Source of the DNA: Peptococcaceae bacterium UBA2264
GTDB taxonomy: Bacteria > Bacillota > Desulfitobacteriia > Desulfitobacteriales > Desulfitobacteriaceae
Reading direction: 5' to 3'
Length of the DNA: 51,549 nucleotides
Assembly: GCA_002347475.1 (NCBI GenBank)
Contig: DDXI01000068.1
Span: 1-51,549, forward strand
Shown here piece after piece: positions 33,959-42,971 of the stretch. The position numbers and the translations under genes are program-made. Each line of letters opens with the position of its first letter. Position 1 is the first letter of the stretch. The notes below the pieces were generated by a model that was not told the origin of the DNA, did no database searches, and saw only the letters and a program-made list of their open reading frames with translations.

Positions 33959-34795
33959 TTAATTGAAGAGATCAGCCTTACCGTAACTATTCTGGATCGT
34001 CCAGGCATTAAAGGGATCCAGCCCCTGGTCAACCTTCTCCACAGCATAGAAAGCCAAACTGAGGGTTGCTTTCTGATAGTTTTCATTACTGGCTTTTTGG
34101 ATGGTAACTTCCTCAATGGCAATTTTTCGGTTCAGCTTTTCCAAGCCGGCAATAACAGCTTTGATCTGAGTGTAACTGCCCTGAATTTCCAGTGTGGCAG
34201 GCACCCTGAGTATGGCATCAGCCGGTAATGTCTTGGAATCAGCCTTATTGTCCTTCTTGGTCTCCGTACTGCTCTCAGTTGCTGCTGTTGTACCTGCCTG
34301 ATCAGCTCCGGCTGCATTGATCTTCTTGGCTAAACTGAGAAGCGGATATTCCTGCAGTACCAAATTAGTATTTTTTTTCTGTTGGGGTACTGCTCCTACC
34401 TCCGGATCATCGAAGGTAATCATTTGAGCCACAGCTCCGCTATTCCCAATGATACCCTCCAGCATCACCACATAGCGGTCCTTGTAAGGATAAACCTTGG
34501 GAAAAAACCCGGCTGTATTCTTGATAGTCTTGGCCAGAGCCACCTCATAATCCTGGCTGATCTGGAATTCATTGGCCAGATCACTTTTGGCTTGGGCTAC
34601 TTTGGCATCCATCTGGGTTTTCTCGGTTTTCAGTTTTTGGGCTACTGCATTCAAAGGCCGATAAAGAAAATAATAACTTAAAACTATCAGGACGAAAACA
34701 GCTAGTCCGACAAGTAGTTTTTTATCCCTTTCAGTAGCTTTCAGACGCAGGGATTTAAGATTATTCTTATTATATTTCAATTTGGGCAGCTTCAT
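33959..34795 (-). CDS. pilO: Type IV pilus inner-membrane alignment protein PilO
   Basis: The 278-residue protein has one N-terminal membrane helix (about 27-47), preceded by a basic stretch. A coiled coil follows (about 50-85) and then ferredoxin-like segments, ending LNRKIAIEEVTIQK and KATLSLAFYAVEK, typical of PilO. A low-complexity acidic/Ala/Thr insertion (about 165-190) interrupts it. PilO dimerises with PilN on the outer face of the membrane. Its start overlaps the pilN stop (ATGA). Confidence 0.8.
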   Translation of the reverse strand: MKLPKLKYNKNNLKSLRLKATERDKKLLVGLAVFVLIVLSYYFLYRPLNAVAQKLKTEKTQMDAKVAQAKSDLANEFQISQDYEVALAKTIKNTAGFFPKVYPYKDRYVVMLEGIIGNSGAVAQMITFDDPEVGAVPQQKKNTNLVLQEYPLLSLAKKINAAGADQAGTTAATESSTETKKDNKADSKTLPADAILRVPATLEIQGSYTQIKAVIAGLEKLNRKIAIEEVTIQKASNENYQKATLSLAFYAVEKVDQGLDPFNAWTIQNSYGKADLFN

Positions 34796-35352
34796 TGGGC
34801 AGCCACCTCCTTAAGATCGCATAACAGGCTAAAATTATAGGAATCTGAATCCTTGTTTTTGGTTACAGAATTAACGTGGACCCTGTTAAACAGACCAGTT
34901 GCCTCCAGGTTATGGCTAAATTCAGCCGCTGTCGTCCAGGCAGGAGCGTTTCCTTCCAGTTTAAGCTGTGTTTCTTCCAGGCCTAAATTCCTTAAACTGG
35001 CAGCAGCAGGGCAGGCATTCTGGATCTTGTCCAAAAATTCCGTGCTAACCCGGTCGCTAAGCGCAACTTTTTGTCCGGCCTTAGTCAATTCAGCATCATA
35101 TTTTATCATACTCTGGCTGGCTGTTTTTTTGGCGTCGATCACTGCTAACCTGGTCTTGACATCCGGCGAATTCAGGAATTTCTCACTATTTTGAATACTG
35201 GTGTACATATACAAGATTCTAAGACCCAAAATACCGTAAAACAATGCTATTACCAGGATTACTCCCAAAACAATTTTACGGGTTTTTTTGGTTTTTTTCT
35301 GCAATTGCTCTTTTTCTTTAGTAAAAGTGGAAAAAAAGTTAATATCATTCAT
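34792..35352 (-). CDS. pilN: Type IV pilus assembly protein PilN
   Basis: ATG 35352 is chosen so that the protein starts MNDINFFS, the PilN N-terminal peptide that binds the cytoplasmic PilM; the in-frame TTG at 35370 lacks a site. The 186-residue product has a short cytosolic tail, one membrane helix (about 24-46) and a ferredoxin-like periplasm-equivalent domain (RNLGLEETQLKLEGNAPAWTT). It is coupled to pilM and pilO. Confidence 0.85.
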   Translation of the reverse strand: MNDINFFSTFTKEKEQLQKKTKKTRKIVLGVILVIALFYGILGLRILYMYTSIQNSEKFLNSPDVKTRLAVIDAKKTASQSMIKYDAELTKAGQKVALSDRVSTEFLDKIQNACPAAASLRNLGLEETQLKLEGNAPAWTTAAEFSHNLEATGLFNRVHVNSVTKNKDSDSYNFSLLCDLKEVAAQ

Positions 35353-35366
35353 ATCATCACCTGCTC

Positions 35367-36398
35367 TCAAAGCCTGATTAACGCCCCGGCGGCGTTGACA
35401 ATAGTACCCAGGGCGGGCTGATTATCCTGTAGTTGAATTGTATTGAGCCGCTGCAACTGTTGGACTTCAAAACTCAGTCCCCGAGCCAGATAGGGAGCCA
35501 ATCCGGTCAGCGGAGCCCCTCCGCCCATCAAGTAGATTTTTTTCAGAGCCTTACCGCCGCTGCGGCTTTGGAAATACTGCACTACTTTACGCAGTTCTTC
35601 CAATAAATCACCATATAAAGGTCTAATTGCTGTCAGGATTTCATTGTCTTCCTGAATACTTGTTCCAGACAGATATTCCAGCTTTTTATTTTCCGCCTCT
35701 TCTTCAGACATGGTAAGCAGGCTGGCCAGCCGGCTGTCAATCACTTTGCCACCAAAACCGATAGCCCGGAAGAAATCCAGACTCCCCTGGGATAACAGAT
35801 AAATCATACTGCCTGAATAGCCAATATCCAGAAGAATATAACTTTCTTCCTCTAGGCTGTCCCCATTAATTATGGGCTGTCCGCTGAAAAGTTTGGAGAT
35901 CACATTAGGGTGAATATCCAGAGCCACAGGTTCCAGCCCCAGGTCTTCCAGCAGGTTTAAATAATTCTCGGCTATTTCCCTGTTCAGCACTGCAACCCTG
36001 ACTTTAACCTTTTGTTGGCCATTCTCCTCAAACTCGGCAATTTTCCTGTACTCGACCAGATCGCCTTCAGAAATCCCGAAATATTGGGTAATCTCGCTGT
36101 TAATCATAGCCGTCAATTCCTGGGGATCTCCCGCCGGAATTGTGAATTCACGGATAATCACACTGTTGGCGTTAATAGTAATAATCACCTTGCGTGAAGA
36201 GACAGCGATCCTGTCCAGTGCAGTCTGCATGGCCAGGCTGAGAGCTTCCTGATTGGTAATTAAACCGTCTTTGATAGTTCCCCTGGTAAGCTCAACTACG
36301 GTGCTGTTGAATATTTTGACAGTTGTACCACTTATTTGTCCTTCCACTAAGTGCAGATTCCTGGTTCCAATGTCAAAAGCCAGATATGTATTTGACAA
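35367..36398 (-). CDS. pilM: Type IV pilus assembly actin-like ATPase PilM
   Basis: The 343-residue protein starts at TTG 36398 after AAGGAGG. It has the actin-fold motifs AFDIGTRNLHLVEG (phosphate 1), LLDIGYSGSMIYLL (phosphate 2) and YLMGGGAPLTGLAPYL (adenosine). It forms the cytoplasmic ring that links PilN and PilO to the motor. Length and gene order (pilM-N-O) are standard. Confidence 0.9.
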   Translation of the reverse strand: MSNTYLAFDIGTRNLHLVEGQISGTTVKIFNSTVVELTRGTIKDGLITNQEALSLAMQTALDRIAVSSRKVIITINANSVIIREFTIPAGDPQELTAMINSEITQYFGISEGDLVEYRKIAEFEENGQQKVKVRVAVLNREIAENYLNLLEDLGLEPVALDIHPNVISKLFSGQPIINGDSLEEESYILLDIGYSGSMIYLLSQGSLDFFRAIGFGGKVIDSRLASLLTMSEEEAENKKLEYLSGTSIQEDNEILTAIRPLYGDLLEELRKVVQYFQSRSGGKALKKIYLMGGGAPLTGLAPYLARGLSFEVQQLQRLNTIQLQDNQPALGTIVNAAGALIRL

Positions 36399-36440
36399 AC
36401 ATATTCCTCCTTTGTCTCAGTATTTATCTCTCCCTGTTTT

Positions 36441-37664
36441 TTAGCCGACAGTAGAGTATACTTTAAACATTGCCATAGCAATAGAAATAACTATAAAGCC
36501 AACAATGACCGCCATTAGGACAATCAGAAGCGGTTCAAAGATCGCCAGCATACGCTGTATAGCTACATCCGCTTCCTCGTCATAATAAACAGAAGTCTTG
36601 TCCAAAATCTCTTCCAGGGATCCTGATTCTTCGCCGATATTGATCATGGAGTAGATCATGGCCGGAAATATTCCTACTCTCCTGATAGCCTGAGAAAGAC
36701 TGGAGCCTTTGCTCATGTCTTCCTTGGCACCAAGCAGGCCGTCAGTGACAACTTTATTTCCCAGTACCTTGGAGGTTATATCTATACAGTTCAGGAGCGG
36801 TATCCCGCTGCTCAGCAGAATAGACAAGGTCCGGGTAAAACGGGCGGAGATAACCTTGATCGCAACGTTTTTAAACATAGGTATTTTTAACTTGGCTCCA
36901 TCCCAGCTCAGTCTGCCCTGTTCAGTCTTGATGTATTTGTTCCAGGCATAAACCAAGGCAGCCAGGCCCAGCAGAATAAGATACCAGAAATTTGAGAAAA
37001 AATTGCTCATGCCAATTAGAATCCGGGTTGGCAAGGGCAGAGACACTCCGCTGCTTTCAAATAAGCCGATAAAGGTCGGCAGAACGAAAGCAAAAAGTAT
37101 CATAACAACCAGAACGGTAACAATACTGAGGATAATCGGATAGATCATGGCAGAAATAAGTTTGGACCTAAGTTTTCGTTCCTTGTCGAAGTGCTCAGCC
37201 ATTTTCTGGAGCACCATATCAAGTTTACCGCTGGCTTCACCGGATTCCACCATATTAATCAGTATTGTCGGGAAAGCTTCGCCTTGCTTGCGCATAGCCT
37301 CAGAAAGTAGATCCCCTTTCTGAACAGTCTCATAGACTTTGAGGACGACAGACTTGCATTTCTTACTCTCGGTCTGCTGATAAATGACATCGAGGGCTTT
37401 GATAACAGTTACCCCGGCCATGAGCAGAACATAAAACTGACGACAAAATATAGCCAAGTCTTTAAGACTCAGTTTATTAGAGGTAGTTCTACCAAGAGAA
37501 GTCAAGAAAGTCATATTTACAGGTTGACGTTTTTGACTGACATCCAGACAAAAAAGCTGGCGTTCCTTAATTGCCTGATAAAAACCCTGTATGTTCTCCG
37601 CTTCCAAGACACCACTGATTATCTGCCCGGAAAAATCCTTGGCCTGGTAATTATACAGAGGCAT
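36441..37664 (-). CDS. pilC: Type IV pilus platform protein PilC
   Basis: The 407-residue protein has two T2SSF domains, each ending in membrane helices: LAIFCRQFYVLLMAGVTVIKAL and KVISARFTRTLSILLSSGIPLLNCI open them, and the C-terminus is FEPLLIVLMAVIVGFIVISIAMAMF. It starts MPLYNYQAKDFSGQIISG at ATG 37664; a GTG at 37676 overlaps the ribosome binding site. PilC couples PilB and PilT to pilin insertion. It leads the pilC-M-N-O operon. Confidence 0.92.
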   Translation of the reverse strand: MPLYNYQAKDFSGQIISGVLEAENIQGFYQAIKERQLFCLDVSQKRQPVNMTFLTSLGRTTSNKLSLKDLAIFCRQFYVLLMAGVTVIKALDVIYQQTESKKCKSVVLKVYETVQKGDLLSEAMRKQGEAFPTILINMVESGEASGKLDMVLQKMAEHFDKERKLRSKLISAMIYPIILSIVTVLVVMILFAFVLPTFIGLFESSGVSLPLPTRILIGMSNFFSNFWYLILLGLAALVYAWNKYIKTEQGRLSWDGAKLKIPMFKNVAIKVISARFTRTLSILLSSGIPLLNCIDITSKVLGNKVVTDGLLGAKEDMSKGSSLSQAIRRVGIFPAMIYSMINIGEESGSLEEILDKTSVYYDEEADVAIQRMLAIFEPLLIVLMAVIVGFIVISIAMAMFKVYSTVG

Positions 37665-37928
37665 TAATTGATTCACTTCCTTTCGCTTTTTAAGTTAAAA
37701 AATTATTGCAGATGTATATGAAATAATTTTTTATGTTATTATAGCATAAAATTACCATCAGATTTAAGAATTTATCCAGATAACTTGCCTAAATTCTCAA
37801 ATTCAGTGCTTTTGTCTCTCAACTGAATAGGACTTTGGTAGTTGATTTCATTTATATTTGCCAAGTAAAATAGTACTTTTGTATCTTAACACCCCAGACA
37901 GCCAGATAATTCTCAATATGGTTTAAAC

Positions 37929-38612
37929 TCAGAAGCAATTCAGATACCAGGAAAGCAGTTCCCGGCCGTAAAGAATACTCACAATTATCCCCATTACCAA
38001 AAATGGCCCGAACGGGATCTCTGTTTTCAGATTCCCTTTCCCACCGGCTAAAATCCCCAGCCCGACTGTTCCGCCAATTATGGAAGCCAGAAAAAGAGCC
38101 AAAAAAGTTGCCTTCCAGCCCAAACAAAATCCGATTACCGTCATCAGCTTGACATCCCCGATCCCCATGCCTCCCCTCGACAATATCACGATCAGCAGCA
38201 GCACTGCGCCGGCTGCCACAAAACCGATAAATCTGGCTGGCCAGGATACATCCCGACTGAAAAAGGCCAGCAGGAATCCGGCTGGCAGCAGGCTGAGAAC
38301 ACTCCAATTGGGGATCAGCATAGTCTTAAAATCGATTAAAGCCAGCAGTAACAGAATTGTTACCATAAAGCAATAAGCCCCAGTTTCCACTGTCAGACCA
38401 TAGATTTGAAAAAGCAAGACAAAGAGCCCGGCCGTAAGTAAAGGCAACAGATATGCAGGATGATATTTTTTCTCTTCAGCAGAAAACCAACCGGCGATAT
38501 TTTCCTCCTGCCTGCTTAAAAAGCGCTGCAGAATACCTGCGGAGATGCTGCCGCTCAGCAGACCGCCAAGTATAAATCCTAAATTTGCCATCCAGGCAGA
38601 TTCTATAACCAT
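37929..38612 (-). CDS. pilD: Prepilin peptidase, A24 catalytic domain only
   Basis: The 227-residue membrane protein has the two aspartate motifs of A24 peptidases, ALIDFKTMLIPN and GGMGIGDVKLM, with about six membrane helices. It lacks the N-terminal cytoplasmic domain with the two CxxC pairs that methylates the new N-terminal Phe in bifunctional PilD. Residues 1-60 instead contain a glycine-rich helix and SRQEENIAGWFSAEEKKYHP. It cleaves prepilin leaders at G|F. It is divergent from pilB and has its own GGGAGT. Confidence 0.85.
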   Translation of the reverse strand: MVIESAWMANLGFILGGLLSGSISAGILQRFLSRQEENIAGWFSAEEKKYHPAYLLPLLTAGLFVLLFQIYGLTVETGAYCFMVTILLLLALIDFKTMLIPNWSVLSLLPAGFLLAFFSRDVSWPARFIGFVAAGAVLLLIVILSRGGMGIGDVKLMTVIGFCLGWKATFLALFLASIIGGTVGLGILAGGKGNLKTEIPFGPFLVMGIIVSILYGRELLSWYLNCF

Positions 38613-38833
38613 TCTTTCAGACTCCCTTTTTGTTTTTGATTATAGGACAATTATACGACAATTACCTCAGTTAACCGGGAAAAACATCCCAGTATAACAG
38701 GGAAAAATATCCTGAATATCAGCTTCTGCTGTATAAATTTGTTTATTTTTAGCCTGCTCTATAATAAAATAATGAAGTAATCTGATATTATTATACCTGT
38801 TAATAAGAAATTAAGACAGAATAGGGGTTAAAA

Positions 38834-40513
38834 ATGCAAGGTAAGATGCAAAAGCTGGGAAATCTTCTGCTGGAATCCGAGATCATCACCCAGCAACAGT
38901 TAGAGGAAGCCCTGGATTATCAGGCAAAAAACCCGCAAAAGCTGGGAGAAATCCTGATCGCTAAAGGATTTGTCCAGGAACAGCAAATTCTTAAAGCCTT
39001 GGAATACCAGTACCATATCCCGTACTATGATTTGGGAGATACTGCTATTGAAGCCAATGTGCCCACTTTGATTCCGGAAGGAATAGCCAGGAAACACTCT
39101 TTAATCCCCATCAAACGGGAAAACAACATTTTGACCGTGGTTATGTCTGATCCCCTGGACTTTTACGCTATTGATGATGTCAAGCGGGCTTCAGGGTTGG
39201 ATGTCAAACCGGCTATGGCTACTAAAACCGATATCCTGAATTCCATCGAGCGCTATTATGGCAAGGAAAGCGCTGAAAAAGCCATCGAAGAACTGAAACA
39301 AACCTATGATCTCGCTGATTTTGCCAGTATTGACGATCAATTTGGTGATGAGGTCAGCAATGCACCTGTAGTCCGCCTGGTTAACTCCGTTATCCAGCAT
39401 GCCATCAAAATTAATGCCAGTGATATTCATATTGAACCTCTGGAAGATGCCATGCGTATTCGCTACCGGATCGACGGTGAGCTGCAGGAAGTAATGCGTA
39501 CCTCCAGAGGAGCTCACTCAGCTGTTGTCACCAGAATTAAAATCATGGGAAAAATGGATATCGCCGAAAAACGGCTGCCTCAGGACGGCCGCATCGAAAC
39601 AAACATTGACAACCAAAACGTCGATCTGCGGCTTTCTATTCTGCCTACTGTTCATGGCGAAAAGATTGTTATCCGGGTCCTGGGTATCAGAGACAGCACC
39701 TATCGCAAGGAAGAACTGGGCTTTACACCGGAAAACCTGGAACTCTTTGACCGCATCATCAAAAGTCCCAACGGGATCATCCTTGTTTCCGGACCGACAG
39801 GTTCAGGTAAAACAACCACTCTTTACGCAATAATGCAGGAATTGAACAAACCTAATGTCAATATTATCACTGTTGAGGATCCGGTAGAATACCGGATGGA
39901 GGGCATCAACCAGGTCCAGGTCAATACCAAGGCCGGACTGACCTTCGCCTCAGGTTTGAGAACGATTCTGCGCCAGGACCCCGATATCATCATGATTGGT
40001 GAAATCCGGGATCCGGAAACTGCTCAGATCGCTATCCGCTCAGCTATCACCGGCCATCTGGTCTTAAGCACTATCCATACTAATGATGCTGCTTCCTCAA
40101 TTCTTAGACTGGTAGATATGGGAATTGAATCCTATCTGGTCTCATCTTCAGCAGTTGGTTTGATAGCCCAAAGGCTGGTTCGCAAAATCTGCAGCAAATG
40201 CAAGATGTCCTACCGTCCCAGCCATCAGGAACTGATGCTGCTCAAACTGCGCGAACCTCAGCCAGTCTATAAAGGTTCGGGCTGTCCGGCTTGCAACTAC
40301 ACCGGTTATGCCGGAAGAACCGCTATCCACGAGATCATACCTATCAATAAGGATATCCGGGAATTGATTGACCGACGTTCAACCCCCGATCAAATACGTC
40401 ATGTCGCTGCCAGATTTGGCTATACTTCCCTGCGCGAAAACTGCACTCGTTTGGTTCTGAATGGAGTGACTACTACTGAGGAATTGATCAAAGTTACCTA
40501 TAGTATTGAGTAA
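38834..40513 (+). CDS. pilB: Type IV pilus extension ATPase PilB
   Basis: The 559-residue protein has an N-terminal MshEN-like domain (LGEILIAKGFVQEQQI, PVGIARKHSLIPI-type), the Walker A GPTGSGKTTTL near residue 320, the Asp box, Walker B PDIIMIGEIRDPET, His box, and a C-terminal zinc module with CSKC and CPAC pairs. It powers pilus growth at the PilC platform. The ATG follows GGGGTTAAAA. It is followed by pilT after 53 bases. Confidence 0.93.
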   Translation: MQGKMQKLGNLLLESEIITQQQLEEALDYQAKNPQKLGEILIAKGFVQEQQILKALEYQYHIPYYDLGDTAIEANVPTLIPEGIARKHSLIPIKRENNILTVVMSDPLDFYAIDDVKRASGLDVKPAMATKTDILNSIERYYGKESAEKAIEELKQTYDLADFASIDDQFGDEVSNAPVVRLVNSVIQHAIKINASDIHIEPLEDAMRIRYRIDGELQEVMRTSRGAHSAVVTRIKIMGKMDIAEKRLPQDGRIETNIDNQNVDLRLSILPTVHGEKIVIRVLGIRDSTYRKEELGFTPENLELFDRIIKSPNGIILVSGPTGSGKTTTLYAIMQELNKPNVNIITVEDPVEYRMEGINQVQVNTKAGLTFASGLRTILRQDPDIIMIGEIRDPETAQIAIRSAITGHLVLSTIHTNDAASSILRLVDMGIESYLVSSSAVGLIAQRLVRKICSKCKMSYRPSHQELMLLKLREPQPVYKGSGCPACNYTGYAGRTAIHEIIPINKDIRELIDRRSTPDQIRHVAARFGYTSLRENCTRLVLNGVTTTEELIKVTYSIE

Positions 40514-40566
40514 AGTTGAGTATTATTATTAAAATAACCAAGCAAATTAAGTAAGGAGTGTAACAG

Positions 40567-41646
40567 ATGAATGATACTATCAAAGACTTGTTGCTCAAAG
40601 CCCTGGAGATGAAAGCCTCGGACTTGCATATTACAACTTCCCTGCCTCCCATTTACCGCGTGAACGGTAACCTGATACCGTTGGAAGGTGCCGAACCGCT
40701 GACCCCAGAGGACACGGAGCGCCTGATCTCGCAGTTATTGTTAAGGGAATCCTTTGAGAAACGCCTGGCTGAAAAAGGGGAAGTAGATTTCTCCTATGTA
40801 ATCACCGGTATCAACCGTTTCCGGGTCAATGTCTTCCGCCAGCGTCAGACTCTGGCAGCCGCCATCCGGGTTCTTATGCCGGAAGCCCCCAGTATAGATC
40901 AGTTGGGTTTGCCGGAGGTTTTCAAACCCCTGGCTTTAAAACCCCGAGGCCTGATTCTGGTCACCGGGCCGACTGGATCAGGCAAATCAACAACCCTGGC
41001 AGCCATGGTCAAGCATATCAACAGCTCCCGTAAATGCCATATCCTTACTATTGAGGACCCCATTGAGTATTTACATAAGCACCAAAACTCCATCATTAAC
41101 CAGCGTGAAGTCGGAGATGATACCCTTAATTTTGCTAATGCTCTGAGATCAGCTCTGCGGGAAGACCCGGATGTTATCCTTGTCGGTGAAATGCGCGACC
41201 TGGAGACTATCACTACCGCTCTGACAGCAGCAGAGACCGGGCACCTGGTCTTATCCACCCTTCATACCTCAACAGCTGCACAGACGATCGACCGGGCAAT
41301 CGACGTTTTCCCTCCCCACCAGCAACAGCAAGTCAGGATCCAGCTTGCTGCCGTCCTGCAAGGTATTATTTGCCAGCAGTTACTCCCACGGCTGGACGGT
41401 TCAGGCCGGATTGCCACCCTGGAAATCCTGGTGACCAATGACGCAATACGTAATATGATCCGGGAAAGCAAGACCCACCAGATCGACACGGTTATCCAGA
41501 CCGGCCTGAAAGCGGGCATGACCCCCATGGATCTTGACCTGGCCAATCTGGTCAAACGCAAGCTGGTTTCGCTGGAAGAAGCAACCAACAGGTGCGTTAA
41601 TCCAGAACTCTTTAAAAAGTATCTCAGCCAGCCGTATGTTTACTAA
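40567..41646 (+). CDS. pilT: Type IV pilus retraction ATPase PilT
   Basis: The 359-residue protein starts KDLLLKALEMKASDLHIT and has Walker A GPTGSGKSTTL near residue 133, Walker B PDVILVGEMRDLET, LVLSTLHTSTAAQTIDRAIDVFPPHQQ, and AVLQGIICQQLLPR, all PilT signatures. It depolymerises the pilus and so powers twitching. AAGGAGTG precedes the ATG. Its presence implies retractable pili. Confidence 0.94.
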   Translation: MNDTIKDLLLKALEMKASDLHITTSLPPIYRVNGNLIPLEGAEPLTPEDTERLISQLLLRESFEKRLAEKGEVDFSYVITGINRFRVNVFRQRQTLAAAIRVLMPEAPSIDQLGLPEVFKPLALKPRGLILVTGPTGSGKSTTLAAMVKHINSSRKCHILTIEDPIEYLHKHQNSIINQREVGDDTLNFANALRSALREDPDVILVGEMRDLETITTALTAAETGHLVLSTLHTSTAAQTIDRAIDVFPPHQQQQVRIQLAAVLQGIICQQLLPRLDGSGRIATLEILVTNDAIRNMIRESKTHQIDTVIQTGLKAGMTPMDLDLANLVKRKLVSLEEATNRCVNPELFKKYLSQPYVY

Positions 41647-41652
41647 AAACAA

Positions 41653-41690
41653 TGAAACCGCTCTTTTCCGGCCGGAAAAGAGCGGTTTCA
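41653..41690. terminator. 38-bp perfect palindrome between convergent pilT and 403-residue gene
   Basis: TGAAACCGCTCTTTTCCGG is followed at once by its exact reverse complement. It starts 6 bases after the pilT stop and ends just before the convergent gene. It most likely acts as a bidirectional terminator; the T-runs are internal to the stem or weak. Confidence 0.6.
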
Positions 41691-41692
41691 TA

Positions 41693-42904
41693 TCAGTCGG
41701 CTTTTTCCTTGAACCTGGCAATAGCGCGTTTGAAACGGACAGGCCAGAGTCCTTCTTCCTTGCGCAGTAATTCTGCCAGTAATTCCTGAACATACAATTT
41801 GCCGAATTCGTAGATATTCAAAACCAGGATGTCCGAGCTTTTTTCTTCTATTATTACATCCCGGGCCTCAACTGCCAGGCGTTCCAGCAGCCAGCGGGGT
41901 TCGCCCACATCTGCCAGAATGGCTTTCTCCCTCTCCAAAACAGCCTTCTCCATCAGATAAGAGTGTTCAGGCATGTTCTGCAGATCAGCGATTCCAAACT
42001 GTCCGAAATCCAGAATCATAATTTTACCGTCACTGAAAAAGCATATTTCTTTGATATCTTTGTAGAGCTTGCCAAAAACGGCAAGTTTCTTGCTCTTTAA
42101 GCCAAAGTAATCTTCTAAAACCTCAATAAAGATCCATTGCTTGTATCTGGCAGTCAGTTCAGGATCAAGATCAGTCCAGACAGAAGGGACACCCTCGGCT
42201 GGTAAGCCGAACCTGTTAAGAAGAGCCCGGTTGATTTTGCGGGAAGAATAAAACTGCCAGGGCTGTGAGAGATAGTTGATCAGGCAGGGCTCGATTTCCG
42301 CCTCAGTGCTGACCGTAATCGTCTCAAGGAAAAATTCCTCATTGAGCAGAAAACCCCGCTCCCCGGTCTGTTGGAAAAATTGCCTGATTATCCTTACAGT
42401 CAAAGGACTGTGTTCAATCAGATTGTAGCGGGATAAAAACTGGGCAATATCTTCTTCCTCCTGCTGAAGAATTTCCACAGCAGCCAGAATGATATCCTGT
42501 TCCTGCCGGAAAAGCCTCTGCAACAGCTTTTCGCCGCAAACAGGAGCCGCCGCTGCCAGGGCTGCAGCTTCCCGCAGAGCCGGTTGCAGATAGAAATACT
42601 GCAGCAAAGCCCAGATCAGCCGGCTGAGTCCCGGGCTCATCCTGACAGCCAGAATCCGGAGCAGCTTCTGCTTGAGTCCCGGCTCTGGGTTCTGAGTCAG
42701 AGCTATCAAACAGTTTTCCAAATCTTTTTTTCCCAAAGATAAGGCATTTAATTCCAGAGAACGCCTGTTATCCCAGGAAAACGGCGGCAGGACATACCCT
42801 TGGGCCAGCTTGCTGACCAACAGCGCAAATTCCTGTGGAAGCAGTATGTTTTGCCGCAGATGATCGATTGTCTGATTAAACTTTGCCGGAGCAAATAACC
42901 TCAT
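41693..42904 (-). CDS. Protein of unknown function, partner of the giant coiled-coil membrane protein
   Basis: The 403-residue soluble protein has a mainly helical N-terminal two-thirds (repeated Leu-rich helices, about 50-180). A C-terminal region with KKLAVFGKLYKDIKEICFF, then KIMILDFGQFGIADL, and a Trp/Glu-rich end (RWLLERLAVEARDVI) follows. The last part weakly recalls EH_signature domains as found in ZorC, but I cannot confirm that. There is no signal peptide or membrane helix. It starts at ATG 42904 after GGGAGG, 67 bases downstream of the 1059-residue gene, so the two form an operon. Confidence 0.5.
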   Translation of the reverse strand: MRLFAPAKFNQTIDHLRQNILLPQEFALLVSKLAQGYVLPPFSWDNRRSLELNALSLGKKDLENCLIALTQNPEPGLKQKLLRILAVRMSPGLSRLIWALLQYFYLQPALREAAALAAAAPVCGEKLLQRLFRQEQDIILAAVEILQQEEEDIAQFLSRYNLIEHSPLTVRIIRQFFQQTGERGFLLNEEFFLETITVSTEAEIEPCLINYLSQPWQFYSSRKINRALLNRFGLPAEGVPSVWTDLDPELTARYKQWIFIEVLEDYFGLKSKKLAVFGKLYKDIKEICFFSDGKIMILDFGQFGIADLQNMPEHSYLMEKAVLEREKAILADVGEPRWLLERLAVEARDVIIEEKSSDILVLNIYEFGKLYVQELLAELLRKEEGLWPVRFKRAIARFKEKAD

Positions 42905-42971
42905 GCCTGCCTCCCTGTATCCAATATCTTTTTATAGATGTTATATGTTCTTTCTTCATTATGTTGAATAC

